A stretch of 64,000 bases of DNA, taken from NCBI RefSeq assembly GCF_900111275.1, contig NZ_FOGR01000003.1, forward strand, positions 620,001 to 684,000, in the 5' to 3' direction. The position numbers were made by a program, and so were the translations under genes. Positions within the stretch are counted from its first letter, which is position 1; each line of letters starts with the position of its first letter. Of the stretch, positions 1-8,645 are shown in pieces. The notes under the pieces were generated by a model, which worked only from the letters and a program-made list of their open reading frames with translations, did not search any database and was not told the origin of the DNA. The DNA is from Rhizobium sp. NFR03. Its GTDB lineage: Bacteria; Pseudomonadota; Alphaproteobacteria; Rhizobiales; Rhizobiaceae.

Positions 1-186
1 GCGTTCCTGGAAGTGCGCAAAACCTGAAGGGAATTCGCCTCGCTGAACGGCTTGGCGAACGTCAGGATTGGCGCGGACATAATCTGCTTCGTCGAAGAGG
101 AGGAAGCCGTTCAACAAATTCTGCAGATCGGCTGTCGAGAGCTTGTCGCCCGACGTCAGTTCGTTCCGGAAGAGAAATTTTTTCAT
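1..186 (-). CDS. Partial hypothetical protein, N-terminal 62 residues
   Basis: An open frame on the minus strand starts at an ATG at 184-186 and runs off the left edge. The start has an AAGGTAGGG Shine-Dalgarno-like stretch just upstream. The visible residues include a DYVRANPDVRQAV segment followed by GFAHFQER. Short D-Y-x-x-x-N-P-D-V modules of this kind occur at the N-termini of some rhizobial glycosyltransferase- or methyltransferase-like proteins, but the rest of the protein is outside the window. No function can be assigned; the reading frame itself is convincing. Confidence 0.6.
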   Translation of the reverse strand, partial: MKKFLFRNELTSGDKLSTADLQNLLNGFLLFDEADYVRANPDVRQAVQRGEFPSGFAHFQER

Positions 187-461
187 GGGCCCTACCTTGA
201 GACGCAGCACTGACAAGCACCGCACCCCTGCTGGAAAATCTCCTCTTGCATCCTTTCTAACGGAGCTACCCGAAAAATGGAACCCGTAGCTTACCATTCA
301 ACGTGTCAGTACAAACGAACGTAAGTGGACCCATTGAAATTGAAGGAGAAAATTTCGTTCCGGGCGCGGGCGCGGCGGTGGCGACCGCAAGGCCGAAACA
401 AGCTTGACGACCTATAGCTTGGTCGAACACCAATCGAGTGACCCTTTACCGGAGCAATCTG

Positions 462-827
462 ATGTCCATGATCATGCATAGGGCAGAGGCCCGTCCGGGG
501 CAGACAACTGCAACCTACAAGCACTTTTTCGTAGAGCGGCCGTGCCGAATTCTCGTTGTCGGACAACATCTGAAGCCGAAGACGAAATATAATGGCTTGC
601 TGCGCCATATTTCGATCGGCGGCGCGATGATCGATTTCAATCCGGCGGTCTCCCTGCCCCAGCATTTTTTCGTGGAGATCGTCGGCTTTTCCGAAGAGAT
701 CGGCAGCACGGTCGTTCACCGCGTGGGCTCGGAACTCGGTGTCCGCTTCAACATGCAGCTCACGCAGGAGTTCATCCGCCAGTTGATCCGCATGGATTTC
801 GCACATAACAGTATTGCCACACGTTAA
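462..827 (+). CDS. PilZ-domain protein
   Basis: A 121-residue protein. The core reads RPCRILVVG, then LLRHISIGGAMIDF, then a closing strand ELGVRFNM. This matches the PilZ fold, whose second motif is D/N-x-S-x-x-G; here the first position is His (HISIGG). PilZ proteins usually bind cyclic di-GMP, but the arginine motif is not fully canonical, so binding is uncertain. The ATG at 462 is chosen because a GGAG lies 8 bases upstream; a GTG at 438 and ATGs at 468 and 474 are alternatives. It stands alone between a divergent partial gene and a DUF2177 gene. Confidence 0.7.
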   Translation: MSMIMHRAEARPGQTTATYKHFFVERPCRILVVGQHLKPKTKYNGLLRHISIGGAMIDFNPAVSLPQHFFVEIVGFSEEIGSTVVHRVGSELGVRFNMQLTQEFIRQLIRMDFAHNSIATR

Positions 828-934
828 ATCACGGTTTCCAGGCCTGCTTCGTCATTGTGAGCCACTGATTACACAAAATGGCGGTAATCCGGTTTCGCGC
901 GCCCTTCGTAGACGTGCCAAACAGGAGCGCGACG

Positions 935-1348
935 ATGAAGACCTATTTGATTGCCTATGCCGGCACCCTTCTCTCTTTCCTCGTCGTCGATGCCGTGTGG
1001 CTGGGTCTGGTCGCTCGGACGTTCTATCGCGACCAGCTCGGCGACCTGATGTCGCCACAGCCGAATCTGGCTGTCGCCGCCGTGTTCTACCTGTTCTTCG
1101 CCGCTGCCATCGTCATCCTCGCCGTTCTCCCGGGCCTGCGGGCGGGATCGTTGATGACGGCGATTGGCTACGGCGCGGTGCTGGGTCTGGCTGCCTATGG
1201 CACCTACGACATCACCAACCTGTCGACCTTGCGGAACTGGCCCGCAATGCTGAGCGTCGTGGACATGATCTGGGGCACCTTCCTCACAGCGCTTGGCGCA
1301 GCTTGCGGTCTGATGGCCGTGCGCTGGCTGGGTGATGCTTCCGTCTGA
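935..1348 (+). CDS. DUF2177 family membrane protein
   Basis: A 137-residue hydrophobic protein with four predicted membrane segments. It has the DUF2177 pattern: an N-terminal LIAYAGTLLSFLVVDAVWLG helix, a short loop with FYRDQLG, a YGTYDITNLSTL motif before the third segment, and a final helix preceded by VDMIWG. The family is of unknown function and acts in the inner membrane. The ATG at 935 has an AGGAG sequence about 8 bases upstream. It forms its own short transcription unit. Confidence 0.85.
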   Translation: MKTYLIAYAGTLLSFLVVDAVWLGLVARTFYRDQLGDLMSPQPNLAVAAVFYLFFAAAIVILAVLPGLRAGSLMTAIGYGAVLGLAAYGTYDITNLSTLRNWPAMLSVVDMIWGTFLTALGAACGLMAVRWLGDASV

Positions 1349-1487
1349 TCGTGGTCGGATCGTTCCGCTTCGCGCCTGTGCGACAAGGACGACGGCCTTC
1401 TAATAGCTGGTGATCGCGGCGGCGCATCGTTTCCGGCGGCGCGGTTTCTGCTAGGGTGGCTGACCTTCATGATCACCGGACCCCGCC

Positions 1488-2612
1488 ATGTCAGCTTTCT
1501 CCCGCTTTACACCGCTTGCCCGCTCCTTGCCGGCTACAGTGCCTTTCGTCGGACCGGAAGCCATCGAGCGGCAACGAAACGCGATACTGACGGCGCGAAT
1601 CGGGGCGAACGAGAGCGGCTTCGGGCCGGCACCGAGCGTTATCGAGGCGATGACGGCAGCGCTCTCCGGCATCTGGAAATATAATGATCCGGAAAACTTC
1701 GATCTGAAGCAGGCGTTGGCCGGTCACCTCGGTGTGCGGCCGGACAATCTGGCAATCGGCGAAGGCATTGACGGGCTGCTGGGGCAGATCGTGCGGCTGG
1801 TCGTCGAGCCCGGCATGCCGGTGGTGACATCGCTCGGCGGCTATCCCACATTCAATTTCCACGTTGCGGGTCATGGCGGCCGGCTGGTGACCGTGCCTTA
1901 CGACGGTAGCGACCGGGAAAATCTCGAAGGTCTGCTGGAGGCCGTGCGGCGCGAGGATGCGCCGCTCGTCTACCTTGCCAATCCCGACAATCCCATGGGT
2001 AGCTGGTGGGATGCCGGGAGCATCGTTCAGTTCGCGAAGGCGTTGCCGGAAACGACATTGCTGGTGCTGGACGAGGCCTATGGCGAAACGGCGCCAGCGA
2101 GCACGCTTCCCGATCTGACGTCCCTCATCGACCGGCCGAACGTGATCCGAACGCGGACGTTCTCCAAGGCCTACGGCCTTGCAGGGGCGCGGGTCGGCTA
2201 TGCGATCTCCACGCCGGGAACGGCAGCCGCCTTCGACAAGATCCGCAACCACTTTGGCATGAACCGCGTGGGAACGGCGGCGGCTGAAGCCGCATTGAAA
2301 GATCAGGCATACCTGCAAAGCGTGGTTGCGCGCATTGCAGCCTCCCGGGCAACGATTGCGGACATCGCAGGACGGGCGGGGCTCAGGGCTTTGCCATCGG
2401 CAACGAATTTCGTGGCCATCGACTGTGGCCGGGATGCGGCGTTTGCGCGCGCTATCGTGGATGGATTGATGGACGAGGCCGGCGTGTTCATCCGCATGCC
2501 GGGTGCTGCCCCGCTCAACAGGTGCATCCGGGTCAGCGCGGGGCCCGAGGTGGAGATGCAGGCTTTTGCGGATGCCCTGCCGCGTGTTCTCGACAGGCTT
2601 TCCAGGGCCTGA
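1488..2612 (+). CDS. HisC-like pyridoxal-phosphate aminotransferase
   Basis: A 374-residue fold-type I aminotransferase resembling histidinol-phosphate aminotransferase. Seen: the NPDNPMG motif at about 165-171, DEAYGE at 195-200, and the cofactor-binding lysine in TFSKAYGLAGARVGY (K227). The C-terminal arginine motif is RVSAG. HisC paralogs outside the his operon often act on histidinol phosphate, phenylalanine or related amino acids, so the substrate cannot be fixed. No histidine biosynthesis genes are nearby, which argues for a paralog rather than the main hisC. It ends at a bidirectional terminator shared with the convergent DUF992 gene. Confidence 0.85.
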   Translation: MSAFSRFTPLARSLPATVPFVGPEAIERQRNAILTARIGANESGFGPAPSVIEAMTAALSGIWKYNDPENFDLKQALAGHLGVRPDNLAIGEGIDGLLGQIVRLVVEPGMPVVTSLGGYPTFNFHVAGHGGRLVTVPYDGSDRENLEGLLEAVRREDAPLVYLANPDNPMGSWWDAGSIVQFAKALPETTLLVLDEAYGETAPASTLPDLTSLIDRPNVIRTRTFSKAYGLAGARVGYAISTPGTAAAFDKIRNHFGMNRVGTAAAEAALKDQAYLQSVVARIAASRATIADIAGRAGLRALPSATNFVAIDCGRDAAFARAIVDGLMDEAGVFIRMPGAAPLNRCIRVSAGPEVEMQAFADALPRVLDRLSRA

Positions 2613-2640
2613 ACACGCTGAAGTGCCCGTCGCCGCAAAC

Positions 2641-2673
2641 AAAGAAGCGCGCAGCTGAGCCACGCGCTTCTTT
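2641..2673. terminator. Bidirectional rho-independent terminator
   Basis: A perfect 11-bp stem (2641-2651 with 2663-2673, AAAGAAGCGCG and its complement) sits between two convergent genes ending at 2612 and 2694. Both flanks give T-rich tails, so it can serve both strands. Confidence 0.8.
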
Positions 2674-2693
2674 CTATCGGTCTTTCAGGATGG

Positions 2694-3215
2694 TCAGTTG
2701 ACCGAGGTCAGCGTCATCGAGGTTCCCGCAGCCGAGACATTGAGGCCAACCTGCCCCTGAAGGCTCAGGAGCTGCAGGTGGATCGAGCCCGAGGTGCCGC
2801 CGGTAAGCACGTTGGCGCCGACACCGAGACCAACCGTGGCTTCAGCCGACGCGCCCTGGTAGAGGCCAGCGAGCGAACCGTGGTGATAGCCGGCCGTCGG
2901 GGCGAGAACGGCCCAGATCAGGCGGCCTTCCGTGGTGAAGCCGAGATCGACGCCCAGCTTGCGCATGGCGCCCGAGTAATCATCCACAGGCTCGCCGTCG
3001 ATCGTCGACTTGAAGGCGCAAGTGACCTCCTTGGACGAGCCGAGAACGTAACCGGCGCCGCCGGCAATGGTGCAATCGAGATAGCCGATCTTCACGCCAT
3101 TGCGGGCGCCGGAATCGGAATAGGACTGTGCGGGGGCGAGGTCGGCTGCCATGACCGGCAGGGTGCCGGAAGCGATGGCTGCAGCGCAGACGATGCTGGC
3201 GAGGGGTTTGTTCAT
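2694..3215 (-). CDS. DUF992 family secreted protein
   Basis: A 173-residue protein with a typical Sec signal peptide (charged start, hydrophobic stretch, cleavage after VMAAD at about residue 24). The mature part has the DUF992 pattern: KIGYLDCTIAGG, then LGSSKEVTCAF with the second cysteine, and a glycine-rich C-terminal beta region. The two cysteines likely form a disulfide in the periplasm. Function of the family is unknown; it is widespread in rhizobia. The start has a strong AGGAGAG ribosome site. Confidence 0.85.
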   Translation of the reverse strand: MNKPLASIVCAAAIASGTLPVMAADLAPAQSYSDSGARNGVKIGYLDCTIAGGAGYVLGSSKEVTCAFKSTIDGEPVDDYSGAMRKLGVDLGFTTEGRLIWAVLAPTAGYHHGSLAGLYQGASAEATVGLGVGANVLTGGTSGSIHLQLLSLQGQVGLNVSAAGTSMTLTSVN

Positions 3216-3398
3216 GATTCTCTCCTGTCAGAACGAGATACGGACATCGACCCGAGTTAGGGCGGAAATGCGTTTGGCCCTTCATAACGCGCGAGAGGCC
3301 GAAACGATCCGCCGAGCCCTGTGACCGGTATGTCACAAAGCATGACAGACCGTCACGTTTCACCGGAAGGCCGTGCAGACAACGTGCGGTGGCGCGTC

Positions 3399-3413
3399 TT
3401 TACCAGCTGTTAA
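3399..3413. promoter_or_regulatory. CtrA-box-like site upstream of the L,D-transpeptidase gene
   Basis: TTTA-N7-TTAA lies 54 bases before the start codon of the L,D-transpeptidase gene. It differs from the CtrA consensus TTAA-N7-TTAA by one base. Cell-cycle control is only inferred from the match. Confidence 0.35.
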
Positions 3414-3466
3414 CCATAAACTCGGCATTTTGGCCTCCACAGAATCACCACAATCGGGGCCAGTTC

Positions 3467-4090
3467 ATGTCCATTTCCCGCCGCGGCCTGCTGCTCGGCT
3501 TTTCCGCTCTTCTCGCTGGCTGTGCAGACACAGGTTCGATCGCACGGCTGAACTATGCGGCTCTTCCGGACGAGCGTTTTCCCCTTCCCGCAGTTCCGTT
3601 GGACCAGATCGAGCCGGAGTTGCGCCGGCAGGAAGTCGCCTATCCCGCGGCCTACGCGCCGGGCACCATCGTTGTCGATACGCCCGCGCGCCGGCTGTAT
3701 TACATTCTTGAGAACGGCCGCGCCATGCGCTACGGCATCGGTGTCGGACGCGAAGGCTATGCGCTGGCCGGCAATGCCTATATCGGGCGAAAGGCGGAGT
3801 GGCCGAGCTGGACGCCGACGCCCAACATGATCAGGCGCGATCCTGCCCGGAACCTGAAATATGCCGGTGGCTTGCCGGGTGGCCCCAACAACCCGCTGGG
3901 CGCCCGCGCGATCTACCTCTATCGCAACGGCAACGACACGATGTTCCGCATCCACGGCACCAACCAGCCACGATCCATCGGACATGCGATGTCGAGCGGT
4001 TGCGTGCGCATGCTCAATCATGACGTGGTCGATCTCTATGACCGCGTGAAGGCTGGAGACCAGGTCGTCGTGCTGCAGGCCTCGGCCTGA
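3467..4090 (+). CDS. L,D-transpeptidase lipoprotein (YkuD domain)
   Basis: A 207-residue lipoprotein. It starts with a Sec-type signal ending in a lipobox (LLAGC, Cys19). The YkuD domain follows, with HGTNQPRSIG (H163) and the catalytic motif SSGCVRM (C179). Family enzymes make 3-3 cross-links in peptidoglycan or attach proteins to it; Rhizobiales depend strongly on such cross-links. The segment GGLPGGPNNPLGARAIYL is typical of ErfK/YbiS-type enzymes. The ATG at 3467 is preferred over an upstream start because it places the signal peptide at the N-terminus. A CtrA-like box lies upstream and a perfect palindrome follows. Confidence 0.9.
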   Translation: MSISRRGLLLGFSALLAGCADTGSIARLNYAALPDERFPLPAVPLDQIEPELRRQEVAYPAAYAPGTIVVDTPARRLYYILENGRAMRYGIGVGREGYALAGNAYIGRKAEWPSWTPTPNMIRRDPARNLKYAGGLPGGPNNPLGARAIYLYRNGNDTMFRIHGTNQPRSIGHAMSSGCVRMLNHDVVDLYDRVKAGDQVVVLQASA

Positions 4091-4100
4091 GATCCCGGCA

Positions 4101-4120
4101 TATTTCGCGTACGCGAAATA
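4101..4120. repeat. Perfect 20-bp palindrome
   Basis: TATTTCGCGT followed by its exact reverse complement ACGCGAAATA, 11 bases after the L,D-transpeptidase stop codon. There is no loop and no T-tract, so it is not a standard terminator. It could be a regulator site for the downstream lipid kinase gene or an RNA processing hairpin. Confidence 0.6.
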
Positions 4121-4249
4121 AGCATGGCTCCCGGCACGCGTTCATCTTGAACCCGCTCAAGGACGCCGCATATACGATCCGGCAAGAGGGACAGGCCGGG
4201 GGTTGCCCGGTTTTGCCCAGCCTTGTGTTCAGACAAAGCCGGGATCCGC

Positions 4250-5200
4250 ATGAAGCTCAAAGCCATATTGAATAGCGACGGCGGCACCTTTCGCACCACG
4301 GACATGGACCTTTACACGAAGGCGATGGACGAGACGTTCCGCTCTGCCGGTCATGAGATAGAGATCGCCGTCGTGTCCGGCAGCGACATGGAAGCCGAGC
4401 TGAAGAAGGCTGCGAACCGGGACGATCTCGACGGGATGATCGCCGGCGGCGGTGACGGTACCATTTCGGCAGCAGCCGGCGTCGCGTGGAAAAGCGGCCT
4501 TCCGCTTGGCGTCGTGCCCGCAGGCACCATGAACCTCTTTGCCCGCTCGCTGAAGCTGCCGCTGGATATCTGGAAGGTTCTCGATGTGCTGGCGCATAGC
4601 GAGATCATCGACGGCGATATTGGCAGTGCCAATGGTCGCGCCTTCGTCCACCAGTTCTCGATGGGCCTGCATGCGCGCATGGTGCGTTACCGAGAATCCT
4701 ACAGTTTCGCCTCGCGCCTCGGCAAGATATCCGCCAGCACCCGCGCAGCAATCGGCGTCGTGTTCAACCCGCCTCAGTTCAAGATTGAATTTCGAGCGGA
4801 TGGCGTGACGGAGAGGCGCAAGGTTTCGGCGCTGTCCGTCTCCAACAATCATTTTGGCGCCAATTCGCTGATGTATGCCGATGATCTGACGGGCGGCCAT
4901 CTCGGCTTCTACACAGCGCCGCCCCTCACCCCGCCCGGCGTTGGGCGTCTCGTTTTCGACATTCTGCGCGGGAAATTCCGCGAGAGCACGCTGATTACCG
5001 AAATGAGCGTCAAGCAGGTCGAGCTTTATTTTCCCGATGCGCGCAAGCACAAGATCAATTGCGTGATCGACGGCGAGTTGCTGCCGCTTCGCGGCGACGT
5101 GGAAATCAAGATCCATGCGGGCGAGCTGAAACTGCTCGTCGGCAGACCGGTGGAGCCTCAGGCCGCAGCTGTAGAGCCTGCACCGGGCGTGACGGCCTGA
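4250..5200 (+). CDS. Diacylglycerol kinase-family lipid kinase
   Basis: A 316-residue protein with the diacylglycerol/sphingosine kinase catalytic domain. The nucleotide-binding motif GGGDGT is at about 66-71, followed by GVVPAGTMNLFARSL, the usual G-T-x-N-x-x-A-R pattern. The C-terminal half is the beta-rich lipid-binding domain. Enzymes of this family phosphorylate a membrane lipid at the cytoplasmic face; the exact lipid cannot be told. The ATG at 4250 is chosen; an upstream in-frame start at 4223 would add nine unconserved-looking residues. Confidence 0.85.
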   Translation: MKLKAILNSDGGTFRTTDMDLYTKAMDETFRSAGHEIEIAVVSGSDMEAELKKAANRDDLDGMIAGGGDGTISAAAGVAWKSGLPLGVVPAGTMNLFARSLKLPLDIWKVLDVLAHSEIIDGDIGSANGRAFVHQFSMGLHARMVRYRESYSFASRLGKISASTRAAIGVVFNPPQFKIEFRADGVTERRKVSALSVSNNHFGANSLMYADDLTGGHLGFYTAPPLTPPGVGRLVFDILRGKFRESTLITEMSVKQVELYFPDARKHKINCVIDGELLPLRGDVEIKIHAGELKLLVGRPVEPQAAAVEPAPGVTA

Positions 5201-5257
5201 GCATCGGCGTGATCCGCCTCAGACACGCTTTCAGCACCTCGCTATCGTCGTTACGCG

Positions 5258-6757
5258 TTACTGGAATGCCGTTTCGAAGAAACTGCGAAGCTTGCGCGAA
5301 TGCAGCTTTTCCGGTGGCATGGCAGCCAGTTTCTCCAGCGCGCGAATGCCGATCTGAAGGTGCTGGCTGACCTGATTCTTGTAGAATGCCGTGGCCATGC
5401 CCGGCAGTTTCAGTTCGCCATGAAGCGGCTTGTCGGAGACGCAGAGCAGCGTTCCGTAGGGTACGCGGAAACGGAACCCGTTGGCCGCGATGGTGGCGGA
5501 TTCCATGTCGAGCGCGATGGCTCGCGACTGCGACAGTCGTTTCACCGGGCCGCGCTGGTCGCGAAGCTCCCAGTTGCGGTTGTCGATGGTCGCGACGGTG
5601 CCCGTGCGCATGATTCGCTTGAGGTCGTAGCCCTCATAGCCCGTGGTTTCCGCAACGGCTTCCTGCAGCGCCATCTGCACCTCCGCCAGGGCGGGAATCG
5701 GCACCCAGACAGGCAGATCGTCATCCAGCACATGGTCCTCGCGCACATAGGCATGCGCCAGAACATAATCACCCAGTGCCTGACTGTTGCGAAGGCCGGC
5801 GCAGTGTCCGAGCATCAGCCAGGCGTGCGGGCGCAGCACGGCGATATGGTCGGTGATCGTCTTGGCATTGGAAGGGCCGACGCCGATATTGACGACGGTG
5901 ATGCCGCCATGGCCCTTCTTCTTCATGTGGTAGGCGGGCATCTGCGGCAGGCGGGCGAGCGTCAGATCGCTGTCCGGCTCATCCGATCCGGCCTGTGTGA
6001 CGATGTTTCCCGGCTCCACGAAGGCCGTATAGCCATTACCGCCCTCGGCCATCTGCTTGCGGGCCCAGACACAGAACTCGTCGATATAGAACTGGTAGTT
6101 GGTGAAGAGCACGAAATTCTGGAAATGCGCCGCACTGGTCGCGGTATAGTGGCTGAGGCGCGCCAGCGAATAATCGATGCGCTGCGCGGTGAACGGGGCC
6201 AGCGGAAAAGGCTCGCCGGGGCCGGGCTCATAGGCACCATTGGCGATCTCGTCGTCCGTGGTCGAAAGATCGGGCGTATCGAAAAGATCGCGCAGGGGCA
6301 CGTCGATGTTTTCGGCCAGCGATGCCTCGACATGCGCGCCTTCGCCGAAGGCGAAGTGCAGCGGGATGGGCGTCGAGGATTCCGATACGGTGATGCCGGT
6401 GCCGTGATTGCGGATCAACAGGCCCAGCTGCTCCTTGAGATAATGCCGGAAGAGCTTCGGACGCGTGACCGTCGTCGTGTAGACGCCGGGCGCCGTGACA
6501 TGGCCGTAGGACAGGCGCGAATCGACATGGCCGAAGCTGGAGGTCTCCATGCTGACCTGCGGATAGCAGGCGCGAAACCGGCTGGCGGCCACACCCTTGC
6601 CAAGTGCCGTGAAGCCATCCACGAGGAAATTCGTGTTGCGCTCGTAAAGCGCCGTCAGCGCATCGACGGCCTGGACCGGATCATCGAATGTCTGCGGCTC
6701 GAAGGCCTCCGGCATTGCGGTGGGAAGGGCTTGGATGGAAGAGATTCGTGCGCTCAT
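5258..6757 (-). CDS. amn: AMP nucleosidase
   Basis: A 499-residue protein matching AMP nucleosidase in length and layout. It hydrolyses AMP to adenine and ribose 5-phosphate in the cytoplasm. The N-terminal AMP-binding regulatory region includes RPKLFRHYLKEQLGLL. The C-terminal nucleoside phosphorylase-like domain includes VVNIGVGPSNAKTITDHIAV, LMLGHCAGLR and DMESATIAANG, the last carrying the purine-contacting acidic residue. It stands alone, convergent with the lipid kinase gene 57 bases away. Identification is confident. Confidence 0.93.
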   Translation of the reverse strand: MSARISSIQALPTAMPEAFEPQTFDDPVQAVDALTALYERNTNFLVDGFTALGKGVAASRFRACYPQVSMETSSFGHVDSRLSYGHVTAPGVYTTTVTRPKLFRHYLKEQLGLLIRNHGTGITVSESSTPIPLHFAFGEGAHVEASLAENIDVPLRDLFDTPDLSTTDDEIANGAYEPGPGEPFPLAPFTAQRIDYSLARLSHYTATSAAHFQNFVLFTNYQFYIDEFCVWARKQMAEGGNGYTAFVEPGNIVTQAGSDEPDSDLTLARLPQMPAYHMKKKGHGGITVVNIGVGPSNAKTITDHIAVLRPHAWLMLGHCAGLRNSQALGDYVLAHAYVREDHVLDDDLPVWVPIPALAEVQMALQEAVAETTGYEGYDLKRIMRTGTVATIDNRNWELRDQRGPVKRLSQSRAIALDMESATIAANGFRFRVPYGTLLCVSDKPLHGELKLPGMATAFYKNQVSQHLQIGIRALEKLAAMPPEKLHSRKLRSFFETAFQ

Positions 6758-6850
6758 GCGGCATTATAGGACGGCGCAATTGACAAGCAAACGACAAGTG
6801 GACGTGCCAGGCAGCAATTCCTGGCACCAATTTCTGAAGGAGCCGACCTC

Positions 6851-7195
6851 TCACGTCCCATCCCTGCCCGGCATGAGGATGACGAGCGTTCCCGCAAGCG
6901 CCAGCACCACGCCCGCGAGATCGAAGCGATCCGGACGAACCCCTTCCGTCAGCCACATCCACAGGACCGATGCCGCGATATAGATGCCGCCATAGGCCGC
7001 AAAGCTGCGTCCCGCCGCCGGTTGCGGGCTGAACGTCAGAAGCAAGGCGAAGGCGACGAGACTTGCGATGCCCGGAATGAGCCAGAAAGCGGACCGCCCG
7101 AGACGCATCCACGCCCAGACGCTGAAGCAGCCGGCGATCTCGAACAGGGCCGCAAGGGCATAGATAAGAATGGTCGAGAGAGGGAGCGCGAACAT
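6851..7195 (-). CDS. YnfA-like small membrane protein (UPF0060)
   Basis: A 114-residue protein with four membrane helices. It shows the YnfA pattern: [13 protein letters not shown]-like first helix (here [19 protein letters not shown]), [12 protein letters not shown], then [21 protein letters not shown] and a final [16 protein letters not shown] helix. The family belongs to the drug/metabolite transporter superfamily and may work as a dimeric efflux pump; the substrate is unknown. The ATG at 7195 gives the usual family length; an in-frame start at 7264 would add 23 unrelated residues. Confidence 0.88.
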   Translation of the reverse strand: MFALPLSTILIYALAALFEIAGCFSVWAWMRLGRSAFWLIPGIASLVAFALLLTFSPQPAAGRSFAAYGGIYIAASVLWMWLTEGVRPDRFDLAGVVLALAGTLVILMPGRDGT

Positions 7196-7372
7196 ATCGC
7201 CAGATGACCGAAAGACGGGAGCGGACACAAGCTGCTTTATCAGCGAGGTGCAGCGATCTGGCAATCGAGCCGTTCCGCCATAGGACCCGCCTCATCGATG
7301 ACGGATCTCTTTCTTGCGTTGTACCGGATCAGGCGTTCTTGAGAGCCCGCCCCGCCGGCGCGTACCCCGTGG

Positions 7373-7546
7373 TCAGAGCTTTGCCTGGCAGAACTGGGCG
7401 GTGTGGGCGGTGCAGTCGGCCAGAGTCGTGGTGTAATCGTGCTGGCGGCGGCGCTCGGTGTCGGCGCTGACGGCGGCGGCCAGGCTCATGGCGAAGACGA
7501 CCATGAGAGCGCTGATGATCGTGAGGCGGCGTGCAAGAATATCCAT
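7373..7546 (-). CDS. Small exported or membrane-anchored hypothetical protein
   Basis: A 57-residue protein starting MDILARRLTIISAL, with one hydrophobic segment (about residues 8-28) that looks like a signal peptide ending in AAAVSADT. The mature part of about 30 residues has two cysteines (ADCTAHTAQFC). A perfect TATAAT hexamer lies on the minus strand at 7619-7624, about 75 bases upstream, and could be its -10 box, but no clear -35 box was found. Not recognised; the gene could also begin at an in-frame ATG at 7642. Confidence 0.45.
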   Translation of the reverse strand: MDILARRLTIISALMVVFAMSLAAAVSADTERRRQHDYTTTLADCTAHTAQFCQAKL

Positions 7547-7824
7547 GACAGTCGATCCGTTCGAAGCAATTTGAGTTGGTGTTGGTTCGATGACCGTCTT
7601 TTCGCACAGGCAAACTGAATTATAGCTGAGAGGGCGGTTCATGTGCCGTTCAGGTTGAATGCTGCAATGCAGCGATTCACCTCCGCGAATCTTTCGATGC
7701 CTTCCATCCGACCTGCTTCACCGGCGCGGGCAGGACCGCTGTTGCTGCGTAGGCGGTTTCGGTTCTCGAGTTTCTGCGCTAGGTTGGCAGAGAACCCGAT
7801 GCATTCGAGAGACCGGAGACCGCC

Positions 7825-8526
7825 ATGTCCGCACCGATAGACCTTTACTACTGGCCGACCCCCAACGGCTGGAAGATCACCATCATGCTGGAAGAAATCG
7901 GCCTTCCCTACGCGGTCAAATATATCAACATTTCCAAGGGCGAACAGTTCGCTCCGGACTTCCTGAAGATCGCACCCAACAACCGCATGCCGGCCATCGT
8001 CGATCCCGATGGTCCGGGTGGCGCTCCCATCTCCGTGTTCGAGTCCGGGGCCATCCTTCAGTATCTCGGTCGCAAGACCGGTCGCTTCTACCCGAGCGAC
8101 GAGCGGGCGCGCGTCGATGTGGATCAGTGGCTGTTCTGGCAGATGGGCGGGCTTGGCCCGATGGCGGGACAGGCCAATCATTTCCGCCATTACGCCCCGG
8201 AAAAGATCGCCTACGGCATCGATCGCTATACGAACGAGGTCAATCGCCTCTACGGCGTCATGAACCGGCGCCTCGCGGACCGCGACTTTCTGGCCGGCGA
8301 GTATTCCATTGCCGATATGGCCTGCCTCGGCTGGGTGCGCCAGTATGAAAGCGGCGGGCAGGATCTCAACGACTTCCCGCACCTGAAGCGCTGGTTCGAA
8401 ACCCTTTCGGCCCGCCCCGCGGTGATCGCCGGCTTCGATGTCGGGCGGGAAGAGCGCGAACGGCAAAAGCATCTGTCGGAAGACAAAGATGCGCAGAAGA
8501 TCCTGTTCGGCCAGCGCGCGCAGTAA
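7825..8526 (+). CDS. Glutathione S-transferase, YfcG/Nu-class type
   Basis: A 233-residue protein. The N-terminal thioredoxin-like domain begins IDLYYWPTPNGWKITIMLEE. The T-P-N-G segment matches the active-site Thr and Asn of YfcG-type disulfide reductases rather than the Tyr/Ser of classical GSTs. NNRMPAIVD contains the cis-proline, and VFESGAILQYL is the glutathione-binding Glu-Ser. The C-terminal helical domain includes FLAGEYSIADMACLGWV, the folding N-capping box. YfcG homologs reduce disulfides with two glutathione molecules. It is monocistronic and followed by a hairpin terminator. Confidence 0.9.
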   Translation: MSAPIDLYYWPTPNGWKITIMLEEIGLPYAVKYINISKGEQFAPDFLKIAPNNRMPAIVDPDGPGGAPISVFESGAILQYLGRKTGRFYPSDERARVDVDQWLFWQMGGLGPMAGQANHFRHYAPEKIAYGIDRYTNEVNRLYGVMNRRLADRDFLAGEYSIADMACLGWVRQYESGGQDLNDFPHLKRWFETLSARPAVIAGFDVGREERERQKHLSEDKDAQKILFGQRAQ

Positions 8527-8536
8527 AGAAAGCGAA

Positions 8537-8563
8537 CCGGAGCCCCTGTCGGGCTCCGGCCTC
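8537..8563 (+). terminator. Hairpin terminator after the GST gene
   Basis: A perfect 9-bp GC-rich stem (CCGGAGCCC at 8537-8545 with GGGCTCCGG at 8551-8559) and a 5-base loop, 10 bases after the stop codon. The tail CCTCTTC is only moderately T-rich. Confidence 0.6.
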
Positions 8564-8645
8564 TTCGAAAAATCGTTCTCAGCCTTTCTTACTCCTCGGG
8601 CCGATCACGGCCTGTCAGGAAGATCAAACCGAGACCTTCAACAGA

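Noticed and set aside
306-806. 166-codon minus-strand open frame over the PilZ gene
   Set aside because: It lies antisense to the PilZ protein, has no family motif and reflects high-GC codon structure.
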